From NCBI GenBank assembly GCA_016806645.1, contig JACSYO010001630.1:535501-599500 (forward strand): a DNA stretch of 64,000 nt, in the 5' to 3' direction. The notes under the pieces were generated by a model, which saw only the letters and a list, made by a program, of their open reading frames with translations, made no database searches and had not been told where the DNA came from. Both the position numbers and the translations under genes were made by a program. The stretch comes from Ophiodon elongatus (taxonomy: Eukaryota; Chordata; Actinopteri; Perciformes; Hexagrammidae). Positions 33,362 to 44,795 of the stretch are shown piece after piece (positions within the stretch are counted from its first letter, which is position 1; each line of letters starts with the position of its first letter).

Positions 33362-35095
33362 TTTTTAACGGGTGTGGTAAGGACCCAGAAGCAGTACGAA
33401 CGGAAAAAGACGGAATAGTTGAATGAAGCTTTATTCCAGGCAGAAGACACAACAGGTAAACAGTCAACGCTGGAAAGTCTGTTATAATGCGGAGAACGAT
33501 CTGGCGTGAGTGTGTGTGAGAGTGTGGCTGCAGTCGAACAGTGCTTCTCGCTGAGGATGGTAGTGAAATGACACCGGAAGTATCTAAGTGGCCGCCATGA
33601 TAAGAGCTGTTTGAATTCTCTAAATGCAAAGGAAAGGAGCTTCAATGCTTCCTTACTTAGCTCCTTTAGCATAGGAAACTCTGGAGCTTCCTTTACGAAA
33701 GGAAAGGAGATTATTCCGCCCCACAATTCCTTGCGGCGGCAACATTTAAAGTGAAAAGTTCACGACAACAAACGATCATGACGACAAACGCAGATCATGT
33801 AAATAACCGTTGCTATAACTTGGAAATGAACTTTCATTAATCTGTTAAACTTGCTGACAAACTATGAACGTTACATTGCTGTTGATGAAAAGTTATGTAA
33901 AGTGATCAAAGTGACGTAGTTGATATTCTCTCTCTCTGTTGTACTGCAGCCTCAGCCCTCCCTCTTTTATTTTACCACAGTTACAGAAGCTTTCATAAAA
34001 GGGTTAAACTGGACGAGCTCTTCAGAGGGACGTCTGAGTCATGTTTATGATTATCATCGTTTTAATCAACTATTTCGTCACATTACAATAAAACACTATC
34101 AAGTCAACACTTCTAGGTCACACTGAGTTTCATAAACTATTGTCTGCATATTATTATGATCAGATTATAATCTGCATATAAACCATAACAACAAAGAGGG
34201 ATATGAGACATTGTTAGTGGAGAACGTATTTATTCAGCATGTTTGAAACTGAAGAATGAGACAGTTTAGTATCTTTGTACTCTCTGTGACAATCCCTTGG
34301 TTTCACTTTTATAGTCATTCATTTCTATTCCAACCTTGTTAATAAAGTAATACTTTGAACCAGGTTGTTTATGTCTTTAATAAAGTAATACTTTGAACCA
34401 GGTTGTTTATGTTGTTAATAAAGTAATACTATGAACCTGGTTGTTTATGTTGTTAATAAAGTAATACTTTAAACCAGGTTGTTTATGTTGTTAATAAAGT
34501 AATACTTTGAACCAGGTTGTTTATGTCTTAATAAAGTAATACTTTGAACCAGGTTGTTTATGTCTTAATAAAGTAATACTATGAACCTGGTTCTTTATGT
34601 CATTATGACACAACACTGTAAGAACACACAGACGAAGTATCTAAGATGCGCTTCTTTGTAGTCCATCTTCAGAACATTGTAGTTTCACCGCTGCAGACTG
34701 ATGTCACTAACATGCGTCTCCCGTCACATCATAACTACGGAGCTTAGTGAAAGTGGAGTCGGATTCTCTAAACACCGCGGTTGTCTTTTCCTGACTCATG
34801 AATTCTCCTTCCCATCTTTCCTTGACCCTGTGACGTTTTCCACAGAGGTCAAGGAAAGGTGGTTAGAAAAGGACGTTAGGAGGTCATTTTTGGACTATTC
34901 AAATCCAGCCTGAGGTTTAAATACTGAAGGGAGTAGGCGCAGCAGAGTGGGCAGGTAAGAGTGATTGAGCTGATTAGGTGAGTGAGAGATCAGGAGAGAA
35001 GGGAAGTTGAACTGTGACGGGCTGGTGAAGTGGGAGTGGCTGAGAGGTGAGTGTGATGCCGAGTGACAGGGGAGTATGGAAGCTGAACTGTGATA
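33362..35095. mobile_element. composite of dispersed repeats
   Basis: The left edge has GGTAAGGACCCAGAAGC and 'GAAGCTTTATTCCAGGCAG'. The right edge has 'TGATTGAGCTGATTAGGTGA' and GTGGCTGAGAGGTGAGTG. I recall these as opposite ends of one teleost repeat, here separated by about 1.4 kb of other repeat-like sequence including a minisatellite. The interpretation as an interrupted element is inference. Confidence 0.4.
34337..34600. repeat. 36-bp minisatellite, seven units
   Basis: Each unit reads TTAATAAAGTAATACTTTG, then AACCAGGTTGTTTATGT. Units differ mainly by AACCAGGTT versus AACCTGGTT and by the TG/CT joint. Every unit carries AATAAA. Confidence 0.97.
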
Positions 35096-35099
35096 GTTT

Positions 35100-35643
35100 T
35101 AAGACTATCTTGCCAGATTAATTGAGATTCTTTCAAATTGGTGGAACGCCATATCCTTTCAAGCTTTGGCGATGTTTGCTTTAATTTGCGGATTTGAGGG
35201 TTATACCATGGAGCGAACCTCCTTTGTTTTATTATCTTCTTTTTTAGAGGGGCTATAGAGTCTAGTGTCAGTCTCATTGAGCCTGTAGCACTATCGACTA
35301 GATGATCAATCTGGGACGGACTAAAGTTAGCACAGGAGTCCTCCGTTATATTGAGACATGGTATTAAATTAAATGCAGATGGAATCGCTTCTTTAAATTT
35401 AGCTACAACACTGTCACATAGACATCTGGTGTAGAAACTTTTGCTTAATGGCGTACACTCCAGTAGTAAGAATTTAAAAGTTATTAGGTAATGGTCCAAC
35501 AAAAGAGGATTCTGTGGAAAAACTATTAGATGTTCTATTTTAATGCCATTAGCCAGAACATGGTCAAGGGTGTGAGTAAAATAGTGAGTGGGTTTCTGTA
35601 CACTCTGACAGAAGCCAATCAAATCTAATAATAAGATAAACAC
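35100..35643 (-). mobile_element. L2-type LINE, endonuclease C-terminal part (dead)
   Basis: On the minus strand the frame reads LLLDLIGFCQSVQKPTHYF, THTLDHVLANGIKIEHL, VFPQNPLLLDHYLITF, then KFKEAIPSAF, SQIDHLVDSATGSMRLTLDS, APWYNPQIRKLKQTSPKLER and LIWQDSLKT. This is the end of the EEP endonuclease fold (His-containing SDH-like strand replaced by LDHYL) and the linker before reverse transcriptase in L2-clade elements. It stops near 35100 without any RT. The missing N-terminal portion lies at 36335-36560, beyond a Rex1-like fragment on the other strand. Confidence 0.85.
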
Positions 35644-35673
35644 AGAATTACAGTATCTGACAGGTCAGTGATA

Positions 35674-36330
35674 CTGCAGCTCCACAGGGAACTGTTCTGT
35701 CTGCCTTCCTGTTCACCCTGTACACCACTGACTTCCAGTACAACTCGGGGCCATGCCATCTGCAGAAGTTCTCTGATGACTCTGCTGTGGTCGGGTGTAT
35801 TAAGGATGGACGGGAGGAGGAGTACAGGGCAGTAGTGGATGACTTTGTGGAGTGGGCTGGTAGAAATCACCTGCTTCTGAATGTGGCCAAGACCAGAGAG
35901 ATGGTGGTCGACTTCAGGAGGAAGACGACGGCTCCACAACCGCTAAGGGTTCTGGGAGAGGATGTGGACATGGTGGAGGAGTACAAGTTCCTGGGTGTCT
36001 CTATCGACAACAGACTGAACTGGAAGACCAACATCAACGCTGTGTACAAGAAGAGGATGAGTCGACTCTTTTTCTTGAGGAAACTTCGATCCTTCAATGT
36101 GTGCAGCAAGATGTTGGAGATGTTCTACAGTCTGTTGTGGCCAGTGCTCTGTTCTTCTAGTAGTCTGCTGGGGGAGCAGCATTGGAGCCGGAGACACCAA
36201 CAAACTGGTTAAGAAGGCCGGCTCCATCATTGGCTCAAACTGGACAGTCTGGAGAAGGTGGTGGAGAGGAGGACACTGAAGAAATGATTATCCATACTGG
36301 ATAACCACGACCAGCCTCTCCACCACATGC
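35674..36330 (+). mobile_element. Rex1/CR1-like LINE reverse transcriptase fragment
   Basis: The translation runs AAPQGTVLSAFLFTLYTTDF, LQKFSDDSAVVGCIKDG (catalytic Y/F-x-DD as FSDD at 35769-35780), WAGRNHLLLNVAKTREMVVD, EEYKFLGVSIDNRLNW, RLFFLRKLRSFNVCSKMLEM, then after a frameshift CWGSSIGAGDTNKL, KKAGSIIGS. This is the palm-to-C-terminal part of Rex1-type fish LINEs. It is frameshifted near 36150-36200 and lacks N-terminal RT and endonuclease. It lies between two halves of an oppositely oriented L2 endonuclease. Confidence 0.88.
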
Positions 36331-36334
36331 TGCA

Positions 36335-36560
36335 TCTATCTTAAGGCGATCATAATCGACATCCACATTTATATTAAAATCACCTACAATATTTACTTCA
36401 TCTGTTTTGAGGACTAAACTTGATGAGAACTTTCATCTGAAATTTCAGATAGGAATTCAGAATACGGACCAAAAACAAAAATAATTGGCTGTAGTGTTTT
36501 CCAGGTTGGGTGTGAAAGACTAAGAACAAGGCTTGCAAATGAGTTATAATTAAATTGAAA
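36335..36560 (-). mobile_element. L2-type LINE, endonuclease N-terminal part (dead)
   Basis: The minus-strand translation gives YSEFLSEISD, then after a small frameshift SSSLVLKTDEVNIVGDFNIN and VDVDYDRLK. The GDFN motif is the diagnostic catalytic strand of the EEP endonuclease. It joins logically to the fragment at 35643, so the two are one interrupted element. Confidence 0.75.
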
Positions 36561-36739
36561 TATAGGGTTTATTAATAGGCAAGAGGTACTCATGACAAAA
36601 ACAACAGTTCGAAAATATATTGAAGTGCAAATAAATCAAATGAAAAAATGCCCAGCTGAATAAAGGCTTTGATTTGTGTGAGGTCTAAAATAGAGATGAG
36701 AGCTGCCTTTTGATTTCATTCATGAGCAGCAGTTCCTGA

Positions 36740-37030
36740 ATCACACACTTAACCATTGGTGTAGCAGGTGTATGCTGTGGTATGGCGCATACTAATTCCT
36801 GTTGACGTGGTTAATGTGTGGTGCATCACGGAGTAGACTAATTCCTGGCAGGTAATTGAAGGAGTCTGTCTAATTAGAGCGTTCCCGTGATCAGGGCAAG
36901 ATCATTAATTAGGAGAGATCTGAAGTAGCCATTGCACTATCAAGGCATGGTGTGTGAGGCACACAGACATGACCATACATGAATCTCTAGTCAAGCGTTG
37001 TAATGAGCAGCATCTGATTACTGCCACTAA
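36740..37030. promoter_or_regulatory. candidate CNE
   Basis: Unique sequence with 'CTGGCAGGTAATTGAAGG', GTCTAATTAGAGCG and GATCATTAATTAGG. It runs into a CA tract. Confidence 0.33.
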
Positions 37031-37035
37031 TTACC

Positions 37036-37037
<2 letters not shown>

Positions 37038-37112
<75 letters not shown>
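37038..37112. repeat. (AC)n microsatellite
   Basis: About 37 uninterrupted AC units, one of the longest pure tracts here. Confidence 0.98.
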
Positions 37113-37115
<3 letters not shown>

Positions 37116-37305
37116 TATCACACAGTATCTCTCTAATCATCATTCTGTCATCGTTACAGCTCTGGCTGCGTGATCTCTGTCATTTAAAAGGTTAATGGTT
37201 CCACTAAAACTAAAGTTCCATTTAGAGAGTGTCTCACTGACACACACTGCTTTAATTAACAGTGAACACACACATACAGTGTAAATTACTTAAAAAACTG
37301 CAGTC

Positions 37306-37386
37306 AACATATTTTCAGGCGAGAAAGTAACTCATGGGCATTTTAATATTTACAAAAGGAGTTACTTTCTCGCCTGAAAACATATT
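37306..37386. repeat. foldback, 28-bp arms
   Basis: 37306-37333 pairs with 37359-37386 at 26 of 28 positions. The core GGCGAGAAAGTAACTC is perfect and the loop is 25 nt. Confidence 0.92.
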
Positions 37387-38899
37387 AAAACTTAATAAAG
37401 TGACATATTAACAGCGTTTTGCTCACAAGACAGCTCTGTAAACCTTCCATTCTATCACATAAAAATTAAAACATTTTCTCTGTAGCACTTAAAGGAAATC
37501 TTTATGCTGTGTAATCCATACTCTGTGATGTTACACTCGTTTTTTTTAAGTCTTGCAATTTTTTCTTTACTTCAGCCCATATTCAGCTGTGATTTAATGT
37601 GGAGGTGAACTTAAAGGAGGATAAAGTGAACTCTAAAAGGTTCACTGAAAATACTTTTCTCCGTTTAATTCCTACAAAAAGTAAAGCATAAACACAACCA
37701 CCAACACAAAAAGCACATTGAGTACATTATTAAATTGGCCATCATGTTTTATAATAATTATTCCATAATATCTATTGAATTAAATGCTGTGTTCAGTTGT
37801 GCATTATAGAAGAACTAGCTAAACTGAATATCAAATAAATAAATAATAACTGCAAAAACTAATATGATGAAAGATGAAATAAATAATAAATAAATCCAAT
37901 TGCCACCATGAATTAGTTTTGTTTGTATATAAGAGCTGTAGTTCCTTTGTTTTTTAATGTTTTATTTTCTTGTGTCATTTTTTGGCATTATATATTAATT
38001 ATATATAGTGACTTATTTATGCAAATATAGGCATTTAAAAAAAAGAAATAACTTTTTTATCATTGTATCGGAGTAAAGGGAAGAGTTTTCTAAACAAGGC
38101 GTGTCAGACTGCAGACTGTACAGCCCACAGCCAAAGGCAATGGCAGTTCTGTGTTACGTGGTAAATAACCCACGTGGGCTTCCTGTTCTTTTTAAATGTT
38201 TGATGTTTACAGGACATGACAGGAAACTTTCAGCTCCCTGGCGATCTCCCTCCCTTATTCAGCCACCTTATTTAGGTTCTTGTAGTGAAATGAGGAGGCA
38301 TCTTATAAATAACTCCTCATTTCTACTTCACATAGCAGCCGTTCACTCATCCATTGAGGTACTTTTAAAGTGAGCGACAGGAATAGATAGAAAATGGGCG
38401 TCCGGCAAAAGTTCCGCTCAAAGAGTTTTCGCCAGTTGACTTTCCAAATGAAATCAATGCAATCAAACTGATTGTGTCACTGATTTTAAACAGCTCACAT
38501 CACACTCTCGAAGGATGAATCTCTACGGGATTAGTACAGGTTTCCCTTTGTTATTATGGAGTGGGATCAGTGATTTAAGTTAATCGCGATATAATTGTTG
38601 GAAAATGCACACATACTGTAATCTGTGTCTGTGATAACGTGGCCGCTGAGTCTGTGAAACCAGCGTGGAAAGATTTGGCACTTTGGCTGCAGTTGTGTGT
38701 CTCTGTGCGTGTGTGTACACAAGAACATGAGCTTGTGTTCTGGGCGACGGCCAAAGAATATTCTTTTCCATGATAGCTTATCTAGGCTACATGTATTTTA
38801 CATAGACGAATATAAACAGTGAAGACACACATAGCAAAACTACCCTTGAAATATTTGTAACACTTTCTAGAGTAGATACAAGTTTCTAGATGACAAAAG
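37387..38899. other. unannotated AT-rich sequence
   Basis: AT-rich with a POU octamer at 38019-38026 in an AT-rich context. A 90-codon frame at 38101-38373 matches nothing known. Confidence 0.4.
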
Positions 38900-38906
38900 T
38901 ATGAGT

Positions 38907-39289
38907 CAACACATTCTCACTCCCAAAAACGGCAAATCTTTCAGGGACAACTTGTAAGTTTCTGCTAGTTTAATGAGTTTCTTTTCAAAATGAACTTTTG
39001 TGTTCACAGGAAACACCTTACAGGGTCTTTTCAAAATACACTTCCAACGTAGGTTAACTTAGTTTTTAGAATTACTTAAGCAACACAACTACTTTGTTTG
39101 TTATGCTAACAAAACAAAGTATGTCTTTTACATTACTGGCTTTAGTAAAGAACAAAAATCACATGACAAACATAAGGTAAAGCAAGTTAACATTGACTTG
39201 GCTTCACAGCCGTCTCACACAGACAGTAAAGGGTGCCTGGGCACTGACATAGTGTTGGCCTTTGACGAGTTGGGAGTGAGAATGGGTTG
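38907..39289. mobile_element. complete MITE-like element with 20-bp TIRs and 7-bp target duplication
   Basis: The left terminus CAACACATTCTCACTCCCAA (38907-38926) and the right terminus (39270-39289) are inverse at 19 of 20 positions. TATGAGT is directly repeated exactly outside both ends (38900-38906 and 39290-39296). The 383-bp interior is non-coding. Internal phrases such as AAGCAACACAACTACTTTG and AAGTTAACATTGACTTGG weakly resemble family R, so this copy may define that family's ends. A 7-bp duplication leaves the superfamily open (hAT is usually 8). Confidence 0.8.
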
Positions 39290-39529
39290 TATGAGTAACA
39301 AACAGAGTAAGAGTACACTGTGTTGAGTGATTGTGGACAACCACCTGAACTGGGTTTTGAAATGTGGAGGTTGCATGTTCCCTCAGTGAAAACGATCCAC
39401 TATGTAAACAGTGTCCAAATTGTTTTTTCATGTGTATTTCTTCCTCAAATCTTTTTTATTTATGTGCTTCGGTATATTTACATGATTCTAGCAGTGTGTG
39501 AATAAATGTGTGCATGTGGGCATGCACGT

Positions 39530-40030
39530 GCCTGTCCTCTCTATAATAGGCACGCTGCTATCAGCCATAGCCTCTCACAGCTACTGTGGGACAACCAATT
39601 CCCTTTATCAGGCTACTGATAACAGGCTTTAGCTCTGCTCTGCCGTCCCACGTACACCCCATCACACACAGAGGCCACTAAATAACTAATTAGCTTCTCT
39701 GTGGGGGTTGTGGTGGGGGGGTGACCCACCGCTCTGACAAAGGCATGCAGCGTTTTAATGTAAAAAAATGAAATCAATAAAGGCGTGGGGCGGCGGGCAA
39801 CTAGCAACCGGCCCCCTCTTAACATTAACAATTATAGTGATTAACAATGATACCCAGAGCTCATTATTCACAGGCAGCAGCGAGAGAGAGAGAGAGAAGA
39901 GATAAGCTTGTTTATTGGAGAGGGCCCTTTTCACAAGGTGCAGTCGTTCATCATTTGGGCCGAGGGGGATGATGGGATGCGGTGGGGGGTGCGGGGGGTT
40001 GAGGGGCACCACAATTAAAAACACACTGTG
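39530..40030. promoter_or_regulatory. candidate CNE island with G-rich edge
   Basis: Unique blocks 39540-39700 and 39725-39960 have CTATCAGCC, TAACTAATTAGCTTC, 'AAATGAAATCAATAAAGGC' and 'ATAGTGATTAACAATGA', separated by G-rich stretches. 39964-40006 has five G runs and fits a G-quadruplex. Stops occur in all frames. Confidence 0.38.
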
Positions 40031-40274
40031 ACCTTGTGGCTGGAAGGACCTACAGAGGTGGACAATTTAAACAGGGCAAAGAAACATCAGGACGGTGCAG
40101 CAGCCAGTATCGTCATCATCATCAGCGTCATCATCATCATCATCATCAAAGTATTAGTAGAGTTGGTTACTGCTGTAGTTGCTAATACTGATGGGCTCTC
40201 ATATGCCATTATATTATAAAGCCTCTTTGCATTCTATTACGTTGATGTGGTGCCCTTTTTTGTTGTCTCGTGTC
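40031..40274. other. (CAT)n microsatellite and flank
   Basis: A CAT/TCA trinucleotide repeat at about 40110-40148. Nothing else recognised. Confidence 0.7.
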
Positions 40275-40712
40275 TTAAAGGTACAGTGTGTAGCATTTTG
40301 GGGGATCCATTACCAGAAATGGAAAATAGTATTCATTACTATGTTTTTTTGGTTTTATTAGTTTATAATCACCTGAAACAGAGTCCACCATATTGCACTT
40401 CCATGTTTCTTCAGTAGCCCAGAATATATAAACAAACACTGGCTCTAGAGACAACCCTTTGTGTTTTAATGTTATGAAGGCCAACGTAGTTCTCGCGGTG
40501 ATGCCAGCCACTGTCTGACTTCCTTTGCTCTTAAAGTAGTGTTATTATGGTATGCCTCTGAGCGAGACGAACAATGTTACCATGGGTTTGCACACAGCAG
40601 TACATGTTTCCACAGTTTTGGAAAGGAAGGAGTGAGCGGAGGGTTATGCAGTTGGTTTTAATCTGGGACCACACTGCTCGATGCCACCAAATCCTGCATG
40701 CTGTGCCTTTAA
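40275..40712. mobile_element. MITE-like teleost repeat flanked by TTAA
   Basis: Starts TTAAAGGTACAGTGTGTAGC and ends 'CTGCATGCTGTGCCTTTAA', imperfect inverse termini, with TTAA at both edges (40275-40278 and 40709-40712). The interior (CACCATATTGCACTTCCATG, 'CAGTAGCCCAGAA', 'ACACTGGCTCTAGAGA') is a pattern I recognise as one of the commonest percomorph repeats. TTAA ends suggest piggyBac- or Kolobok-type mobilisation. Confidence 0.78.
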
Positions 40713-42064
40713 TCAGTGTCCAAGGCCCTTTAATGCAGCAGCACAAGGTAACGTGGACCAAATCACTCAATTATCATTTACTATACATAAAGACAAAAAC
40801 ATTTGACAAAAAAAAACACAAAATGTTGTGAATGAGCTTTTGAGATTCACATCAATATTTAGATGATTGTCTGAATAAAGACCCAACGGTTATGCAATGC
40901 ACAGTTACTGTATGTCTGGATGACAAAAAGTCATTCCTTTTACAAACAAATGAAGTCAGCAACATTAAGTTTTCCATGTCTGAAAATGGCTGAAGAGCAG
41001 ATTCAGACTGACCACAGACTCTAAAAAATTAAAGCTCCTCATTTACTTCAATGAGGTTGGTCATCAGTATGTGTTGTGGCAAAAATGGACCTATTGGTAG
41101 GAGAGGTCTGAATGGACCGAGCCCAGCTCATGGCCCTATCTTTAAGACCAGATCCAACCTCATTAACTTGCAAAACTAATGCAATACATTGACTGCACTT
41201 CCAAACAACCATTTAAATGTTCCCTCCAACATTCTGGAAGACTAATTTCCAATGTTACCCAGAGTATGAAAAGAGGTATAGCTTCAGTATACTTTTTAAA
41301 ACCTTATTTCATCAATATTTTGGATAGTCATCATTATATAAGTGAGACAGTTTGGAGTTGCTCGAGACATACCGTAAAGGTGCAAATACTAGCCTAGGCT
41401 TTTATTTGCTTCAATCACTGAACTCAAGTGTAGGTTTGAATCAACTGAATGATTGAATTGAGGAGAATTCAACCTATCTAACAATGTGTATGTCCATAAC
41501 AAAAGTTACTATCTAATTGAGACCTGCGTTTATTTGTCAAAACGTGTGGCCACACCCGACGATTAAAAAGCGTCTGACTGGGGCTCAGCTTTTAATTGAT
41601 GTTTAACGATACTATTACAATTTTACCAGTCTGGGCTAGCATATTCCCCATGCTCCCAGTGATCGTGGTAAGCTAGGCTAAACACATCTTGGACTTACTA
41701 TTTCTTTGCACTGATAAAACTGATCCAGGTAAGTTTCCAGTTCAATCCCTGTATTCTGAAGCAGGTACTGTACACTATAGATTGGTTTTAAAAAGAGATA
41801 ACAAAGATATGTCAATATGTTTGGCATGTCTAGAACGTCCTTCTGTTCTGGGTTTGTTAATGAAAAAAAATTCAGAGAAAAACTTTTTTTGGGGGTTGAG
41901 AAAGGCCTGATAATTCCTTTTAGTATCAGTATGACATGCCTCACATTAAACAACTGTCAGTCCATGCTGTGTGCCATCTGTGTGTGTTTAATTGGTGCTA
42001 ATCAAACATGTCTTTGCATTAGCGTAAATACTAGTATGTTTTCAGGAGGAGGTTTTCACCTCCC
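40713..42064. other. unannotated sequence
   Basis: No recognised repeat. Overlapping short frames at 41678-41953 and 41817-42149 match nothing known. Confidence 0.4.
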
Positions 42065-42203
42065 GCAGCCTCTCTCAATGTTTCTCCAGTCTTTTCATCA
42101 ATCCCTCCTCCTCCCCTCTGCTTCTGTCTCCGCACTCCAGCACTATTGATGCTTAATGAGCCGTAAAATATAATTCAGAAATGATAGTCGTCTGAAAGAG
42201 ATG

Positions 42204-42240
<37 letters not shown>
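42065..42240. other. short unique block and (GA)n tract
   Basis: A possible CNE-like block (GATGCTTAATGAGCCG, 'AAATATAATTCAGAAATG') followed by a GA repeat at about 42206-42238. Confidence 0.4.
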
Positions 42241-42244
<4 letters not shown>

Positions 42245-42789
42245 ATAGGAAGACAAAGACAGTTTATTTTCAGCGGTGTTTCCATATCCGCATTATCTCT
42301 TCTTCTCTTTCCCCAGTGAACCAGTAGCCTGAGAAATTCCGCCCTTCACAACCGGGTCAACACAGGTTCAGAACTCCTTTTAGAATACATAGTTTTGGCA
42401 CAAACAGTTTGAAGACTATGGTGATTGCCCGATGATTTTGACACGAGCACAAAGAAAATGGAAACACCTATTGAGTACACTAATGTTTGAGTAATGATTT
42501 TTGAAGGCCGATACCATTATTCGTATTCGTACTATTGTTTCAGTTAATTATTTATCATATGCACAACAATTAATGTGAAGCAATTTTTGGCTTGGTTCTT
42601 GATCATAGGCTCCCTCCAGCTAACACAAATATGTATACAAAGAAAAACACTCAAGTAGAGAGGGATAAACAGGAAAAGAGTGCAGAAATTTAAATAAAGG
42701 AATAAATATAATAGGCATACAATAAAATGAAATCAAATATAATACTGTGGTATATATGTATAAGGTGGTCTTAAACAGGTATTAGACTC
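42241..42789. other. unannotated sequence
   Basis: AT-rich, grading into the minisatellite to its right. Confidence 0.4.
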
Positions 42790-43225
42790 AGTATGAAATG
42801 GAAGCGTACGTAGTATAAAGGTAAAGTGTATGCATTATGAAAAGAAAGTGCATGTAAAGCGAATGGTTTATACCATGTAAATTGTACATGGTATAAAGGT
42901 AAACTGTACGTGGTTTGAAAGGAAAATGTTCACAGTATAAAGATAAAGTGTAGAATAAAAGGGAAATTGTATGTGTTATAAAAGGAAAGCATATAAAGGA
43001 AAAGTGTACTTAGTTTAAAGGAAAAATGTGCATGGCATAAAGGGAAAGTGTAAGTAGTATAAAGGAAAAGTGTACTAAGTGTAAATGGAAAGTGTGTGTT
43101 GCATAAAGGGATAGTTTATGTAGTATAAAGTGAAAGTTTGGGGAGTACAAAGGTAAAGCGTACCTAGTATAAAGGGAAAGTCTGCCTTTTATATAATTAC
43201 GTAGTAAAGGGAAAGTGTACAAACT
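42790..43225. repeat. degenerate minisatellite, GTATAAAGGGAAAGTGTAC unit
   Basis: About 16-18 diverged units of 22-28 bp built around TATAAAGG and AAAGTGTA. It explains the repeated SLYxxHxF-like minus-strand frame at 43010-43240. A perfect 13-bp palindrome with a 5-nt loop (42868-42880 and 42886-42898) interrupts it. Confidence 0.85.
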
Positions 43226-44297
43226 ATTTTTAGGTTTCAAAAAAATAAACTAAATTTAATACATTAAATAGATTCAAATATAATTTTGAATTGGTTAATA
43301 TATGATTGTAATTATTATACTATTTCCAATATTTATGTATATAAGAAATATAATAATCCAATCAAGAACAGACTGATGATGGTTTATGCAAGTCTTGTTT
43401 ATGTTGCATTTATGCTTAATTCACATTTTGTAACAGAGTTATATGTATAAAGATTTTAATATAATTATTATTAGGTCACAAAGTAAGACATTGTAGTTGA
43501 AGTAATTTTTTTTGTAAACGTAATAAAGCAGTTTAATGAAGCCCAATTGAACTGATACAACTATAGTAATAAGATAGACTCAAAGGAAGACTCATTCACT
43601 TTTCCCTCATATCTCATTTATATCATTAATAAAGAGATTGTGAGAATATACACCGTTCATACATATAAAAAAGAAAAGAGAAAGAGAAAAAAAAGACAGA
43701 CACAGTTGTACTAATATTCTAATGTGTTCAGTGGGTTTCAATAGGCCACATTATGCAGCTTAATCCACTGATGTATGCTGCACCTTCACCTGCAGCAGTG
43801 TAACAATAGCGAGCTTTTCTCCTCCAGCACTACTCTACAGCTCAAATTGAAAGCTGGCCTTCATGTACCGGTCAATGATGGGTGACACAGATCTTATTAG
43901 ATCCAGTAAGAGTCATACTTTAAATGTACTAGCTGCACTGGGCTGTCCATTGTGTTCTTTTTACATATTATGGAGAATATCAAGATAAATGGCCAGCAGA
44001 TTCTACACCCTTTAAAAGATTGAGTGGTTGAAATTAAATATTTCTACTTATTAATGCAGTTCACACTGCTTTCATACATGGTATGTTGTGCTGAAAAGTC
44101 CATGCAGTTAATGGAAAGATGAGAGGGAACAAATTCACACATATCAGCATACAATACAATTCAAGCTCCTACTTGAGGTTTACTTCAAAAACACACAGCG
44201 ACAAGAGGAAAAATAAACGATGTGCGTTCTTAGAGCAGTCGAAAGTTGCTGTGTTTGCTTCTAGCTACAGGTAATGTCTGTGGGGACTGCCCCTTGT
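43226..44297. other. unannotated AT-rich sequence
   Basis: No element recognised. Confidence 0.45.
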
Positions 44298-44450
44298 TCT
44301 GCTGGCCCATTTTCTGAAACCCCAATAGTCCGAAAAATGTCCCTTTGGACCGAAGGCCCATTTGTCCAACAGCCAGTTTTCCCGAGAAAAAAAACGCCTA
44401 TTGTGTATTGTGAAGGCCCATTGCTCTGCAAATGTCCATTCTCCCTGCAA
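44298..44450. repeat. degenerate array of GGCCCATT-type modules
   Basis: GGCCCATTTTCTGAAA, 'ATAGTCCGAAAAATG', GGACCGAAGGCCCATTTG, AAGGCCCATTGCTCTG and AATGTCCATTCTCC recur every 17-22 bp. I know related runs (GCCCATTGTTCCGA) from other fishes. The frames here on both strands are repeat artefacts. Confidence 0.6.
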
Positions 44451-44795
44451 CTAACAGAAGCATATGGATATTTGTTATGCAGAATGATGTCTGTTATGTG
44501 TCTAAATAGGATGTCTAGATCGTAGCGCCAGTTAGCATCATAGCTAATCCAACGTTAGCATTCAGCAACATCCTGGAAGGGTAAAACCAATAAGAAACAG
44601 AGTCGGAGGCAGTGAGTCAGTTTAGTGCCTCCCACATACAGCCAATCATAATGTGTGATGTCATCTGTAAAGGCAGGAACCAGAGCCATCGTTTTACTGC
44701 TTCATTTTTAGTTGAACACAAGAAAGTAGAGATAAGTAGCCAACTAGTGCAGACATAATAATAATAATAATTCTATGATATAGCAGCCCCACCTG
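44451..44795. other. unannotated, short (ATA)n
   Basis: A small ATA repeat near 44755-44771 abuts the LINE fragment. Nothing else recognised. Confidence 0.5.

Noticed and set aside
34337..34600. CRISPR-like array of 36-bp partly palindromic repeats
   Set aside because: Units are contiguous with no unique spacers, and the context is eukaryotic.
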